64,000 nucleotides of DNA from CAZFJG01 sp964410915 (lineage in GTDB: Bacteria; Synergistota; Synergistia; Synergistales; JAFGMB01). Positions 35,841 to 44,274 of this stretch are shown piece by piece. Numbering within the stretch: position 1 is the stretch's first letter; every line of letters begins with the position of its first letter. Below the pieces are notes generated by a model. That model was given only the letters and a program-made list of their open reading frames with translations. It ran no database searches and was not told the origin of the DNA. Both the position numbers and the translations under genes were made by a program. The DNA lies in contig CAYPIU010000006.1 of assembly GCA_964410915.1 (NCBI GenBank), positions 1 through 64,000 of the forward strand, read 5' to 3'.

Positions 35841-36925
35841 TCAGGCATCCCCTCAACCCATATATCATTTCCTGCGCGGCTTATTCTAACATTTCTTAAA
35901 TGGATTGTATCATCCATGGTCTCTATTGAAATATAATCGGAAAAACACAACCCTTTCCCAATGATCCCTGGTGAAATGAACAGACTCACCTCATCTACGA
36001 GCCCGCAGGAAAGCATCTGTGAAGCTACTTTTGCACCACCCTCTACCATAACTGAATTTATCCCCTTAGAAAGCAGGAATCTCAGTATCTCACCGGGATC
36101 AAAAAAGCCATCTTTGCCTCTGTCCAGCCTTATTACCTTGAAGGGTATATCCGAAAGATCTCCGGGCCAGGGCACAACGGTGTCAGTATCTGTAATTATA
36201 AAACCCTTACCTTTCTTATAAACAGCAGTATCCGAAGATATTGAAAGACATGGGTCTATGATAACTTTCAACGGCTCTACACCTGACGTATATCTCAGGG
36301 TAAGACTTGGATCATCTGACCGGCATGTGCCAGCCCCAACCATTAAAGCATCATGGCTTCCCCTGAGCAAGTGTGCATAACGTCTTGATTTATAACCGGT
36401 GATCCATTTGCTCTTTCCAGATGACAGGGCCATTTTACCGTCGATACTGATCGCTGTTTTGAGAGTAACCCAGGGTCTGCCCAGTGTATTTCTCCTTATG
36501 AATCCCCTGTTGATCCACTTACACTCTTCCTGAAGAACGCCAGAGGTAACATCTACTCCGCCTTTGATTAAAATATCTGCTCCCTTACCACTTACTCTGG
36601 GGTCTGGATCAAAACATCCGAACACTGCGCGTTTTATTCCTTCCCTGACTAGCCGTGGTGCACATGGCGGCGTCTTACCCTGATGTGCACAGGGTTCAAG
36701 GGTTACATATGCAGTACACCCCTCAGAATTGTGTCCAGCTTTCTCTAACGCTATTACTTCTGCATGTGGTTTTCCAGCTTCACTGTGATAACCTGTAGCA
36801 ATTACATTCCCATCCTTTACAAGAACACAACCGACTTTTGGATTAGGACTTGTTCTCTCTCCCCTGACAGCCTGACTAATTGCCATTTTCATAAAATAGG
36901 AATCAATTGTTGATCTCTGCTTCAT
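35822..36925 (-). CDS. ribD: Bifunctional pyrimidine deaminase / reductase RibD
   Basis: Performs the second and third steps of riboflavin synthesis. The N-terminal deaminase has the zinc ligands HAE near residue 52 and PCAHQGKTPPC near 77. The C-terminal reductase starts near residue 150 (RPWVTLKTAISIDGK). It overlaps the uvrC stop by four bases. No FMN riboswitch can be seen ahead of it, since uvrC lies directly upstream. Confidence 0.97.
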   Translation of the reverse strand: MKQRSTIDSYFMKMAISQAVRGERTSPNPKVGCVLVKDGNVIATGYHSEAGKPHAEVIALEKAGHNSEGCTAYVTLEPCAHQGKTPPCAPRLVREGIKRAVFGCFDPDPRVSGKGADILIKGGVDVTSGVLQEECKWINRGFIRRNTLGRPWVTLKTAISIDGKMALSSGKSKWITGYKSRRYAHLLRGSHDALMVGAGTCRSDDPSLTLRYTSGVEPLKVIIDPCLSISSDTAVYKKGKGFIITDTDTVVPWPGDLSDIPFKVIRLDRGKDGFFDPGEILRFLLSKGINSVMVEGGAKVASQMLSCGLVDEVSLFISPGIIGKGLCFSDYISIETMDDTIHLRNVRISRAGNDIWVEGMPECSPDL

Positions 36926-38400
36926 TGTGCCTCTCTTTCCGCCCCTGAAAGGTAAGTCTGTATCTTCTGGGCAAGAACGGGTCCAATACCTTCAATAGCA
37001 GCAATATCATTTACCGGAAGTGATCGGATCCTTTTTACGCTTCCGAAATGTGATAATAGCACTGCTGCTTTGTGTTTACCAATTCCCGGAATATCCTGGA
37101 GAGCATTTCGAGTGAGTTTCCTGTCATAACCTTTTCTATGAGCAGTAATTGCGAACCTGTGAGATTCATCCCTGACTTTCTGAAGAAGTTTAAGGGCTTT
37201 ACTTTCAAAGGATAACCTTAAGGGATCTTTTAGATTTGTAGTAAATAGAAGTTCTTCTTTTTTTGCAATTGAAACTACAGGTATCCTTTCAAGCTGAAGG
37301 GATTCAAGGGCTTCTTTTGCGAACTGAAGCTGGACAGGACCACCGTCAATAAGGATTAGTTGTGGAAGGGGCTCCTGCCCTTCTATACATCTTTGATACC
37401 TTCTCAAGACAGTCTCTTTGATACTTCGAAAGTCATCGATCCCTTCAACTGACCTGATCTTGAATTTTCGATAAAGAGAAGGATTGGGTATGCCTTGTTC
37501 AAATACCACAGCAACACCGTAAGTTGAAACCCCATGAATATGAGAAATATCAAAACCATCGATTCTCCATGGTATTGTTGAAAGGCATAATTGCTCTTGT
37601 AGATCAAGAAGTACTTCCCATGTATCCTTGTCCAGATCACTTTCAAGACTTGATGATATCTTGTGCCTGTTAAGTTTCCATATTGCTCTGATGGCATCCC
37701 TGTGACGGGCGGCTTCTTCAAAAGCGAGATTCGATGAGGCCTTATCCATCCTTGATCTCAACCTTTCAACAAGATCAGCGGAATTCCCTCTCAAGAGCAG
37801 AATAATGTCATCAACTCTTTGACGATATTCACTTTCTCCGCATTTACCGCAGCAGGGTCCTGGACAACGTCCTATTGAGTAATTGATACATGGGCGTTTT
37901 GCAGAACGTTTATCAAGATCCATGTTACATGTTCTCAGGGGGAAATATCTCTGGATCAGTTTGAGCAAAGTTCTAAGCTCTCCTGCGGAGATAAAAGGAC
38001 CCATATAGGTTGCCCCGTCCTTTTGCCGATTGCGTGTAATTATTATCCGGGGAAAACGTTCAGAGGTTATCTTGATATACGGATAACGATCTCCCATTTT
38101 CAGTTCAACGTTAAAAAAGGGACTGTATTTTCTTATTAGTCTTGCCTCGACAATAAACGCTTCAGCTTCGGTTTCTGTGCGTATAGTTGTAATATCTGCG
38201 ATACTGGTAACAAGTTTGTTAAGCCTCGGTGATGCAAACCCGCTGTGACGGAAATAGGAAGAAACCCGTTTTTTCAGATTTTTCGCCTTTCCCACATATA
38301 TTACGGTCCCCTTTAGATCATGCATCAGATAAACACCAGGTTTTGCAGGAAAGTATTTTATCTGTTCTTTTACCTTGTACTGAAAACTTCTATCCATCAT
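36922..38400 (-). CDS. uvrC: Excinuclease ABC subunit C
   Basis: The dual-incision nuclease of nucleotide excision repair. The N-terminal GIY-YIG domain shows PGVYLMHDLKG and VIYVGKAKNLKKR. A four-cysteine region lies near residue 150-190 (CNMD..., CINY, CPGPCCGKCG). A UVR motif (about 200-235), the RNase H-like domain (DGFDISHIHG, DGG) and a C-terminal helix-hairpin-helix pair follow. The 492-residue length is on the short side of normal because the linkers are compact. It is the first gene of the riboflavin/serS operon, divergent from cysS. Confidence 0.96.
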   Translation of the reverse strand: MMDRSFQYKVKEQIKYFPAKPGVYLMHDLKGTVIYVGKAKNLKKRVSSYFRHSGFASPRLNKLVTSIADITTIRTETEAEAFIVEARLIRKYSPFFNVELKMGDRYPYIKITSERFPRIIITRNRQKDGATYMGPFISAGELRTLLKLIQRYFPLRTCNMDLDKRSAKRPCINYSIGRCPGPCCGKCGESEYRQRVDDIILLLRGNSADLVERLRSRMDKASSNLAFEEAARHRDAIRAIWKLNRHKISSSLESDLDKDTWEVLLDLQEQLCLSTIPWRIDGFDISHIHGVSTYGVAVVFEQGIPNPSLYRKFKIRSVEGIDDFRSIKETVLRRYQRCIEGQEPLPQLILIDGGPVQLQFAKEALESLQLERIPVVSIAKKEELLFTTNLKDPLRLSFESKALKLLQKVRDESHRFAITAHRKGYDRKLTRNALQDIPGIGKHKAAVLLSHFGSVKRIRSLPVNDIAAIEGIGPVLAQKIQTYLSGAEREAQ

Positions 38401-38439
38401 TAAAGTCTGATTTGACCCCTCTCATTTACTGTTGTAGAG

Positions 38440-38468
38440 TTAAAAAAGGTTCCTAACCCCGATCTCAA
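38440..38468 (-). promoter_or_regulatory. Candidate uvrC-rib operon promoter
   Basis: TTGAGA (38468-38463), a 17-bp spacer and TTTTAA (38445-38440) on the minus strand, about 40 bases before uvrC. The -10 element is imperfect. Confidence 0.35.
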
Positions 38469-38478
38469 ATTATATAAT
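38450..38478 (+). promoter_or_regulatory. Candidate cysS promoter
   Basis: A perfect TATAAT at 38473-38478 lies 17 bp from a weak TTCCTA -35 element (38450-38455). The cysS ribosome-binding site follows about 30 bases later. It overlaps the divergent candidate uvrC promoter. Confidence 0.45.
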
Positions 38479-38521
38479 AAGACAGTAAAATAAATAAGAC
38501 ATTTTAACGGAGGTGCTCCTG

Positions 38522-39934
38522 ATGACCCTGAAACTTTACAACGATCTTACAAGAAAAAAAGAACTGTTCAAGACCGTAACACCTGGAAAAGTCGGTTTTT
38601 ACAGTTGCGGACCCACTGTATATAACTATTTTCACATAGGAAATTCTCGACCGTTCATTGTTTTTGATGTATTAAGGCGCTATCTTGAATATTCTGGATA
38701 TGAAGTCACTTTTGTACAGAACTTCACTGATATAGATGACAAGATGATCAACAGGGCGCAAGAACTTGGTATTACAGTAGCAGAACTTGCCGAAAAGACC
38801 ATTGCAGATTATTTTGAGGATGCCGATGGGATCGGTGTCAAAAGAGCTACCTTCTATCCAAGGGCTACAGATCATATTGATGAGATTATCCTGCTGGTCA
38901 AAAAACTTATTGAAAATGGTAATGCATATGAACTTAAAGGAGATGTATATTTCAGCGTAGCAAGTTTCAAAGATTACGGCAAACTGTCAAAACAATCACT
39001 GGATGAACTCCAGTCCGGTGCTCGGGTCGACCTTAACACCGACAAAAGACACCCTCTTGATTTTGCTCTATGGAAATCACAAAAACCCGGGGAACCGGCA
39101 TGGGAAAGCCCCTGGGGTCCAGGGAGGCCGGGCTGGCATATTGAGTGCAGTGCAATGTCCATGAAATATCTTGGAGAAACCATAGACATACATTCCGGTG
39201 GCGTGGATCTTACGTTCCCTCATCATGAAAATGAAATAGCCCAGGCAGAAGCGGCTACCGGGAAACCCTTTGTGAATTACTGGCTTCATAATGGATATCT
39301 TCTTATAGATAAGGAAAAGATGTCAAAATCACTTGGCAATTTTATGACGGCAAGGGCTGCAAGAGAAAAATATTCACCTCTTGCCCTGAGAATGTTCATC
39401 TTGAGCGCACATTACAGATCCCCGATCAATTTTGCCCCTGATGGTATAGAACAATCTGCATCAGCAGTGGAAAGACTTCTTAACTGCTGGTCGGACCTTA
39501 AACATGCAGCCGGGAACAGGCCTGTAATCGAAAAGAACGACCAGGATTTTCTGCAAGAGATAGAGAAGTTTCAAAAACGATTCCAGGATGAAATGGACGA
39601 TGACTTCAATACTGCCGGCGCCATGGGGATCGTATTTGAAACAGTCCGTCATATCAATAATTATCTCAAAAATACAGCAGAGCTTGATAAAAATGCCATC
39701 GAACGGGCTTTCAGATTCTTCGACGATATCGATCAGATATTCGGAGTAATGGATATTTCTGACAGAACTATCGAAACAGCGAACGAAGAGATTGAGGGAC
39801 TTATAAAAGCACGTGAAGAAGCAAGAAAAAGCAGGGATTTCTCCAAAGCAGATGCAATTCGGGATGAGCTTCTTGAAAAAGGGATCGTTCTTGAAGATAC
39901 CGCAGAAGGCCCAAGGTGGAAGAAAAAACAGTAA
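38522..39934 (+). CDS. cysS: Cysteinyl-tRNA synthetase
   Basis: Charges tRNA-Cys. The class I HIGH-type motif is FHIGNSRP near residue 38, and the KMSKS loop is KMSKSLGNF. The zinc-binding set includes the early CGPTVYN cysteine, ECSAMS near 200 and HHENE. The ATG at 38522 was chosen because GGAGG lies eight bases upstream; a GTG three codons earlier overlaps that site. The 470-residue length is normal. A strong terminator follows. Confidence 0.97.
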   Translation: MTLKLYNDLTRKKELFKTVTPGKVGFYSCGPTVYNYFHIGNSRPFIVFDVLRRYLEYSGYEVTFVQNFTDIDDKMINRAQELGITVAELAEKTIADYFEDADGIGVKRATFYPRATDHIDEIILLVKKLIENGNAYELKGDVYFSVASFKDYGKLSKQSLDELQSGARVDLNTDKRHPLDFALWKSQKPGEPAWESPWGPGRPGWHIECSAMSMKYLGETIDIHSGGVDLTFPHHENEIAQAEAATGKPFVNYWLHNGYLLIDKEKMSKSLGNFMTARAAREKYSPLALRMFILSAHYRSPINFAPDGIEQSASAVERLLNCWSDLKHAAGNRPVIEKNDQDFLQEIEKFQKRFQDEMDDDFNTAGAMGIVFETVRHINNYLKNTAELDKNAIERAFRFFDDIDQIFGVMDISDRTIETANEEIEGLIKAREEARKSRDFSKADAIRDELLEKGIVLEDTAEGPRWKKKQ

Positions 39935-39966
39935 TCTGAGTCATTTCGTTTTACTGAAAACACCAG

Positions 39967-40007
39967 AATACAGGGGGGATAGTTTTATCCTTCTCTGTAT
40001 TTTTTTT
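39967..40007 (+). terminator. cysS terminator overlapping the 3' end of queT
   Basis: AATACAG and CTGTATT, with a GGAT/ATCC inner stem joined by G-U pairs, form a long hairpin followed by T8 (40000-40007) on the plus strand. The queT stop codon (39985-39987) and its last codons lie inside it. Confidence 0.85.
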
Positions 40008-40470
40008 GAAGATATATAACAAGCGGCACTCCAAGACCAAAACAGGCTATTGCTTCACCAGCTCCAATGTAAATAGAGGTCATGAAAAATGGAAGATCAA
40101 GAAACCAGGATAAATAACCACCAACTATGATCATGTTTACTACAACCGGTGGTACTGCTGCCATGAAAGGATTTGGCATTTTTCGAGTTAAGATCGCCGC
40201 CGTTAATGTAGCAAGACTACCAAAGATCACATCAATTATTCCAAAACCACCCAAAAGATTTGCAAGTATACAGCCTGTGAACAGGCCTGGTACAGCCTCT
40301 ATCCATAAATATGGCAAAAGAGTCAGGGCTTCTGCTACCCTGATCTGCACAGGCCCATATGATATTGGAGCAAAGATAAGAACAAGGATACAGTACAGAC
40401 TTGCTATCATACCTGCAGTCACTATATTCCGTGTGGAGATTTCAAACCGGCTGTTCAAAAGAGACTTCAT
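39985..40470 (-). CDS. queT: QueT-type transporter (ECF S-component, queuosine precursor)
   Basis: A 161-residue membrane protein with about five or six transmembrane helices. The QueT hallmark FAPISYGPVQIRVAEALTLLPYL (shown in part: GPVQIRVAEAL) and the GCILANLLGGFGIIDVIFGS block match family members that import queuosine precursors such as preQ1 with an ECF energising module encoded elsewhere. The ATG at 40470 was chosen as the start of family similarity; the frame stays open 47 codons upstream, but that stretch has RNA-like secondary structure (see 40471-40633). AGGAGG lies 11 bases upstream within a small hairpin. Confidence 0.85.
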   Translation of the reverse strand: MKSLLNSRFEISTRNIVTAGMIASLYCILVLIFAPISYGPVQIRVAEALTLLPYLWIEAVPGLFTGCILANLLGGFGIIDVIFGSLATLTAAILTRKMPNPFMAAVPPVVVNMIIVGGYLSWFLDLPFFMTSIYIGAGEAIACFGLGVPLVIYLQKKYREG

Positions 40471-40633
40471 TGGAACAGGAACCTCCTGACAATCCACTAT
40501 CAAAAGTCTTGAGACGCTGAAGTTTCTATCCAGCTCCGAATTGTACACTTTTGATCCCTTCAGGTCCACAGTTTTCCCTGACTTCGCCGGAAAATAAGTG
40601 AATATATCCATTGACCTATTGACTGACCAGTTT
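40471..40633 (-). promoter_or_regulatory. Structured leader of queT, candidate regulatory RNA
   Basis: Reading the minus strand, TTTTCC/GGAAAA (arms 40589-40594 and 40572-40577) forms a hairpin. CTGAAG (40563-40558) can pair with CTTCAG (40522-40517), and ATCAAAAG (40555-40548) with CTTTTGAT (40506-40499). These last two pairings interleave in H-type pseudoknot order. CAGGA-GGT-TCCTG (40488-40476) then folds over the AGGAGG ribosome-binding site. The arrangement resembles translational riboswitches that precede preQ1 transporters, but no known preQ1 consensus is recognised. Confidence 0.35.
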
Positions 40634-40662
40634 TGACCATTATAATGGTCAGTACTGGTCAG
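40611..40662. promoter_or_regulatory. Nested GGTCA/TGACC operator at the clpB promoter
   Basis: Five copies of the pentamer TGACC or its complement lie at 40612, 40624, 40634, 40647 and 40657. They form an exact 18-bp palindrome TGACCATTATAATGGTCA (40634-40651) inside 8-bp outer arms CTGACCAG/CTGGTCAG. On each side the units are direct repeats 10 bp apart, reading GGTCAAA-ACT-GGTCAGT on the minus strand and GGTCAGT-ACT-GGTCAGC on the plus strand. This resembles the tandem heptads bound by CtsR. Confidence 0.8.
40619..40646 (+). promoter_or_regulatory. clpB promoter
   Basis: TTGACT (40619-40624), a 16-bp spacer and a perfect TATAAT (40641-40646), about 49 bases before clpB. It lies entirely inside the GGTCA operator, so binding there would block polymerase. 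The -10 is at the centre of a palindrome and reads TATAAT on the other strand too, but no matching minus-strand -35 is seen. Confidence 0.75.
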
Positions 40663-40694
40663 CGCTTTGTAATTTTTATTATTGGAGGCTTACA

Positions 40695-43301
40695 ATGGAT
40701 ATAAGCAGATTTACAGAAAAATCACAAAAAGCAGTATCACAGGCACAAGACCTGGCCATAAACTATGGACATCAACAGGTAGATACTATTCATCTTGTAT
40801 GGGCACTGGTGAAACAGGAGGATGGACTTATTCCTTCGCTACTGAAAAAAATGGATGTTAATGTACCTTTTTTAATTAATGCTCTTGAAAAGGAACTGTC
40901 AAAAAAACCTCGGGTAAGCGGACCGGGAATAAATCCCGGTAACATCTACATTTCAGGTGATCTTTCAAGACTGATGGTAAAAGCAGTTGAAAGAGCGGAA
41001 TCAATGAAGGATGAATACGTGTCTGTGGAACATATTTTCTACACGATCCTGCAAAATCAGAAAGATAGATCTCTCGGGACCATTCTGAAAGGAGCTGGAA
41101 TAGATCCCGAAACGTTTTTGAATGTGCTCAACAAAGTCAGGGGCAACCAGAGAGTTCAGAGTGCAACCCCTGAAACTACATATCAGGCTCTTGAAAGATA
41201 TGGTAGAGATCTTGTCAAAGAAGTCCGTGATAACAAACTTGATCCAGTTATTGGACGGGATGAGGAGATCCGTAGAATTATCAGGATCCTAAGTCGTAAA
41301 ACAAAGAATAACCCGGTGCTTGTAGGTGAACCCGGAGTTGGCAAGACTGCCATTGTGGAGGGACTTGCTCACAGGATAGTCAAGGGTGATGTTCCTGAAG
41401 GACTGAAAGATAAAACTGTATTTATGCTGGATATCGGGTCCCTTCTTGCCGGTGCAAAGTTTCGTGGAGAATTCGAAGAAAGGCTTAAGGCAGTACTGAA
41501 TGACATAAAAGAAAGTAATGGGCAGATCCTTCTTTTCATTGATGAACTGCATAATATTGTTGGTGCTGGAAAAACCGAGGGGGCCCTTGACGCCGGCAAC
41601 ATGCTTAAACCTATGCTTGCCCGCGGCGAACTGCACTGTATTGGCGCTACAACACTTGATGAATTCAGGGAACATATCGAAAAAGATGCAGCCCTGGAAC
41701 GACGTTTCCAGACCGTAAATGTTGATGAGCCTACGATCGAAGATACTATTTCCATTTTAAGAGGATTGAAAGAACGTTTTCAGGTTCATCATGGCGTCAG
41801 GATCAAGGATAATGCCATTGTATCTGCTGTTCAACTTTCTGATAGATACATTACGAACAGGTTTTTGCCTGACAAGGCAATAGATCTTGTTGATGAAGCC
41901 TGTGCAATGCTGAGAACTGAAATTGATTCAATGCCCTCTGAACTTGACAGTATAACAAGAAGAGTTATGCAGCTTGAGATAGAGGAAGCAGCATTGAACA
42001 AAGAAAAGGATACAGCGAGCAGGGAAAGGCTTACATCCCTTCGGAAGGAACTTCAACAGGCCCGGGAAAAGGCTGAGACACTTCGTGCCCGTTATGAAAC
42101 TGAAAAAGAAGCCATTTCAAAAGTACGTAACCTGAGAGAAGAAATTGAAAGGCTTCGCTCAGACATCGAAACCGCCGAGAGAAATTATGACCTTAATCGC
42201 GCTGCAGAGCTCAAACATGGTGAACTCCCCCGAATTCAAGCGGAATTACAGAAGGCTGAGAACGAAATGAAAGAAAGAAGTTCAGAACAGTCATTACTCC
42301 GGGAAGAAGTTTCTGATGAAGAGATATCCATGATAGTCAGCAAATGGACCGGCATACCCGTCTCCAGACTTATGGAAGGCGAGAGACTTAAACTTTTAAA
42401 ACTTGAAGATATTTTACACTCCAGAGTTGTTGGTCAGGATGAAGCAGTAAGTCTTGTTGCAGATGCAGTATTAAGAGCAAGAGCAGGTATTAAAGATCCA
42501 GGCCGGCCGGTTGGTTCTTTCATTTTTCTTGGTCCCACTGGAGTTGGTAAGACTGAACTTGCCCGATCACTTGCAGAGGCCCTGTTCGACAGCGAAGACA
42601 ATATTGTACGAATAGATATGTCCGAATACATGGAAAGACATTCTGTAGCAAGGCTTATTGGAGCACCTCCTGGGTATATAGGATATGAAGAGGGGGGACA
42701 ACTCACTGAAACGATACGCAGAAAACCATATTCAGTGATTCTCTTCGATGAAATAGAAAAAGCCCATGCGGATGTTTTTAATATACTTCTTCAGGTACTT
42801 GACGATGGAAGGATAACAGACAGCCATGGCAGAACTGTAGATTTTAAAAATACAGTAATAATTATGACAAGTAATATCGGCGCTTCTTTTCTTATGGAAG
42901 GTATTGGCCCAGCAGGTGAGATCAACGATTCAACAAGAGATAACGTTTTGAGCGAACTCCGCGAAAACTTCAGACCGGAATTCCTGAACCGGGTTGATGA
43001 TGTTGTTTTATTCAAATCTCTTTCTCTGCATGAAATTCAAGAGATAGCTTCATTGCAGATAGAACGATTACGTTCCCGTCTTGCTGCTCAAAGGATAGGA
43101 TTGGTAGTAACTGAAACAGCTCTTGAGTTTATAGCAAGAGAAGGATATGATCCTGTTTATGGAGCCAGACCCATGAAACGCTTTATTGTCCATAAACTCG
43201 AAACGGCCATAGCTAAAGCAATAATACAGAATAATGCACATGAAGGTTCCACTATAACTGTTCAAAGTGACGGCTCTGACATAGATATCAGGATCGAATA
43301 A
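40695..43301 (+). CDS. clpB: ATP-dependent chaperone ClpB
   Basis: A disaggregase that works with DnaK to rescue aggregated proteins. The N-terminal double Clp-N repeat spans residues 1-140, NBD1 has GEPGVGKTAIVEGLA near 210, the coiled-coil M domain spans about 405-530, and NBD2 has GPTGVGKTELA near 615. Both arginine fingers' regions and the C-terminal domain are intact at 868 residues. GGAGG precedes the ATG. dnaK is not in the window. The promoter overlaps the GGTCA operator at 40611-40662. Confidence 0.98.
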   Translation: MDISRFTEKSQKAVSQAQDLAINYGHQQVDTIHLVWALVKQEDGLIPSLLKKMDVNVPFLINALEKELSKKPRVSGPGINPGNIYISGDLSRLMVKAVERAESMKDEYVSVEHIFYTILQNQKDRSLGTILKGAGIDPETFLNVLNKVRGNQRVQSATPETTYQALERYGRDLVKEVRDNKLDPVIGRDEEIRRIIRILSRKTKNNPVLVGEPGVGKTAIVEGLAHRIVKGDVPEGLKDKTVFMLDIGSLLAGAKFRGEFEERLKAVLNDIKESNGQILLFIDELHNIVGAGKTEGALDAGNMLKPMLARGELHCIGATTLDEFREHIEKDAALERRFQTVNVDEPTIEDTISILRGLKERFQVHHGVRIKDNAIVSAVQLSDRYITNRFLPDKAIDLVDEACAMLRTEIDSMPSELDSITRRVMQLEIEEAALNKEKDTASRERLTSLRKELQQAREKAETLRARYETEKEAISKVRNLREEIERLRSDIETAERNYDLNRAAELKHGELPRIQAELQKAENEMKERSSEQSLLREEVSDEEISMIVSKWTGIPVSRLMEGERLKLLKLEDILHSRVVGQDEAVSLVADAVLRARAGIKDPGRPVGSFIFLGPTGVGKTELARSLAEALFDSEDNIVRIDMSEYMERHSVARLIGAPPGYIGYEEGGQLTETIRRKPYSVILFDEIEKAHADVFNILLQVLDDGRITDSHGRTVDFKNTVIIMTSNIGASFLMEGIGPAGEINDSTRDNVLSELRENFRPEFLNRVDDVVLFKSLSLHEIQEIASLQIERLRSRLAAQRIGLVVTETALEFIAREGYDPVYGARPMKRFIVHKLETAIAKAIIQNNAHEGSTITVQSDGSDIDIRIE

Positions 43302-43308
43302 AAAACAG

Positions 43309-43339
43309 CGAGGCCAGATTCTGAGGGATCCTGGCCTCG
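43309..43339. terminator. Terminator shared by clpB and the ABC importer operon
   Basis: CGAGGCCAG and CTGGCCTCG form a 9-bp GC-rich stem around a 13-base loop. On the minus strand it is followed by CTGTTTTTTATT, a good U tract ending the importer operon. On the plus strand the tail is U-poor, so termination of clpB is less certain. Confidence 0.85.
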
Positions 43340-43342
43340 ATA

Positions 43343-44272
43343 TCAATCTCTTTCTTCCCTGTAGAAAGGCTGACCCAGTGAAGCTGGTGCTCCGAAAAGT
43401 ATTCCTTTACCCTGTCTTACCGAAATGAAGAAAAGAACAAGTATTGTCAATGCATATGGAAGGATCATTAACAGAGATGTAGGAATGTTCGTACCGGCTG
43501 TTTGAAGCCTTAATTGAAAAGCAGTCACACCTCCAAATAAATAAGACCCGAAAGCTGCTCTCAATGGGTGCCATATTGCAAAAATGACAAGGGCAACTGC
43601 TATCCAGCCCCTGCCTGCGGTCATAAGATCCCCCCACATTTTCGTATAGGCAACGGACATATAGGCACCGCCTATTGCAACAATTCCGCCTCCAATAATT
43701 GTATATAAATAGCGGATCTTCTGAACATTTATACCTACAGAATCTGCAGAGCGGGGACTGTCACCTACGGCCCTGAGGTTAAGGCCTGCTTTTGTGAATC
43801 CGAGAAAAAGTGTCATACCGGCAACAAGAAAGAATGAGATGTAGACAAGCGGATCATGATCAAAGAGCACAGGACCTAATACAGGTATATTATGGAGAAA
43901 AGGAACAGGCACAGGACTCAGGCCGGTAATAGTCTGTCCTATATAATGTCTTCCCAATAAGGAACTTGCCCCGGTACCGGCCATGGTAATAGCAAGACCG
44001 CTAACCACCTGGTTCGCTCCCATGGTAATTGAAAGAAAAGCATGTATCAGGGTAACTGCCATTCCTGTTATAAAAGCAGCAAGTATGCCAATCCAGGGAT
44101 TACCGGTAGCATAGGTAAAAGAAAATCCAGTAAAAGCCCCCATAAGCATAATCCCTTCAAGACCAAGATTCAGGACACCGGATCTCTCCGTCAGTATCTC
44201 CCCAAGGGTCGCATAAAGTATAGGGGTTCCACTTCTAACTGCTGCTGAAAGTATTGCAACAATGATTTCCAT
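43343..44272 (-). CDS. ABC importer permease, nucleoside/BMP type (NupQ-like)
   Basis: A 309-residue permease of the branched-chain-permease superfamily, with about eight or nine transmembrane helices. The pattern SGTPILYATLGEILTERSGV near residue 15 and the DSPRSADSVGINV-type loop near 170 (compare GENPRAADFAGIN in its partner) identify the second permease of BMP-family nucleoside ABC importers. Its partner permease and ATPase are directly upstream. Confidence 0.92.
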   Translation of the reverse strand: MEIIVAILSAAVRSGTPILYATLGEILTERSGVLNLGLEGIMLMGAFTGFSFTYATGNPWIGILAAFITGMAVTLIHAFLSITMGANQVVSGLAITMAGTGASSLLGRHYIGQTITGLSPVPVPFLHNIPVLGPVLFDHDPLVYISFFLVAGMTLFLGFTKAGLNLRAVGDSPRSADSVGINVQKIRYLYTIIGGGIVAIGGAYMSVAYTKMWGDLMTAGRGWIAVALVIFAIWHPLRAAFGSYLFGGVTAFQLRLQTAGTNIPTSLLMILPYALTILVLFFISVRQGKGILFGAPASLGQPFYREERD

Positions 44273-44274
44273 AT

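Noticed and set aside
38401..38521. FMN or other riboswitch ahead of uvrC/cysS
   Set aside because: The 113-121 bp divergent gap only holds promoter-like elements and a cysS ribosome-binding site.
40471..40611. 47-codon N-terminal extension of QueT
   Set aside because: QueT family proteins start near residue 48 of that frame, and the extension coincides with RNA-like structure and the region just downstream of the clpB operator.
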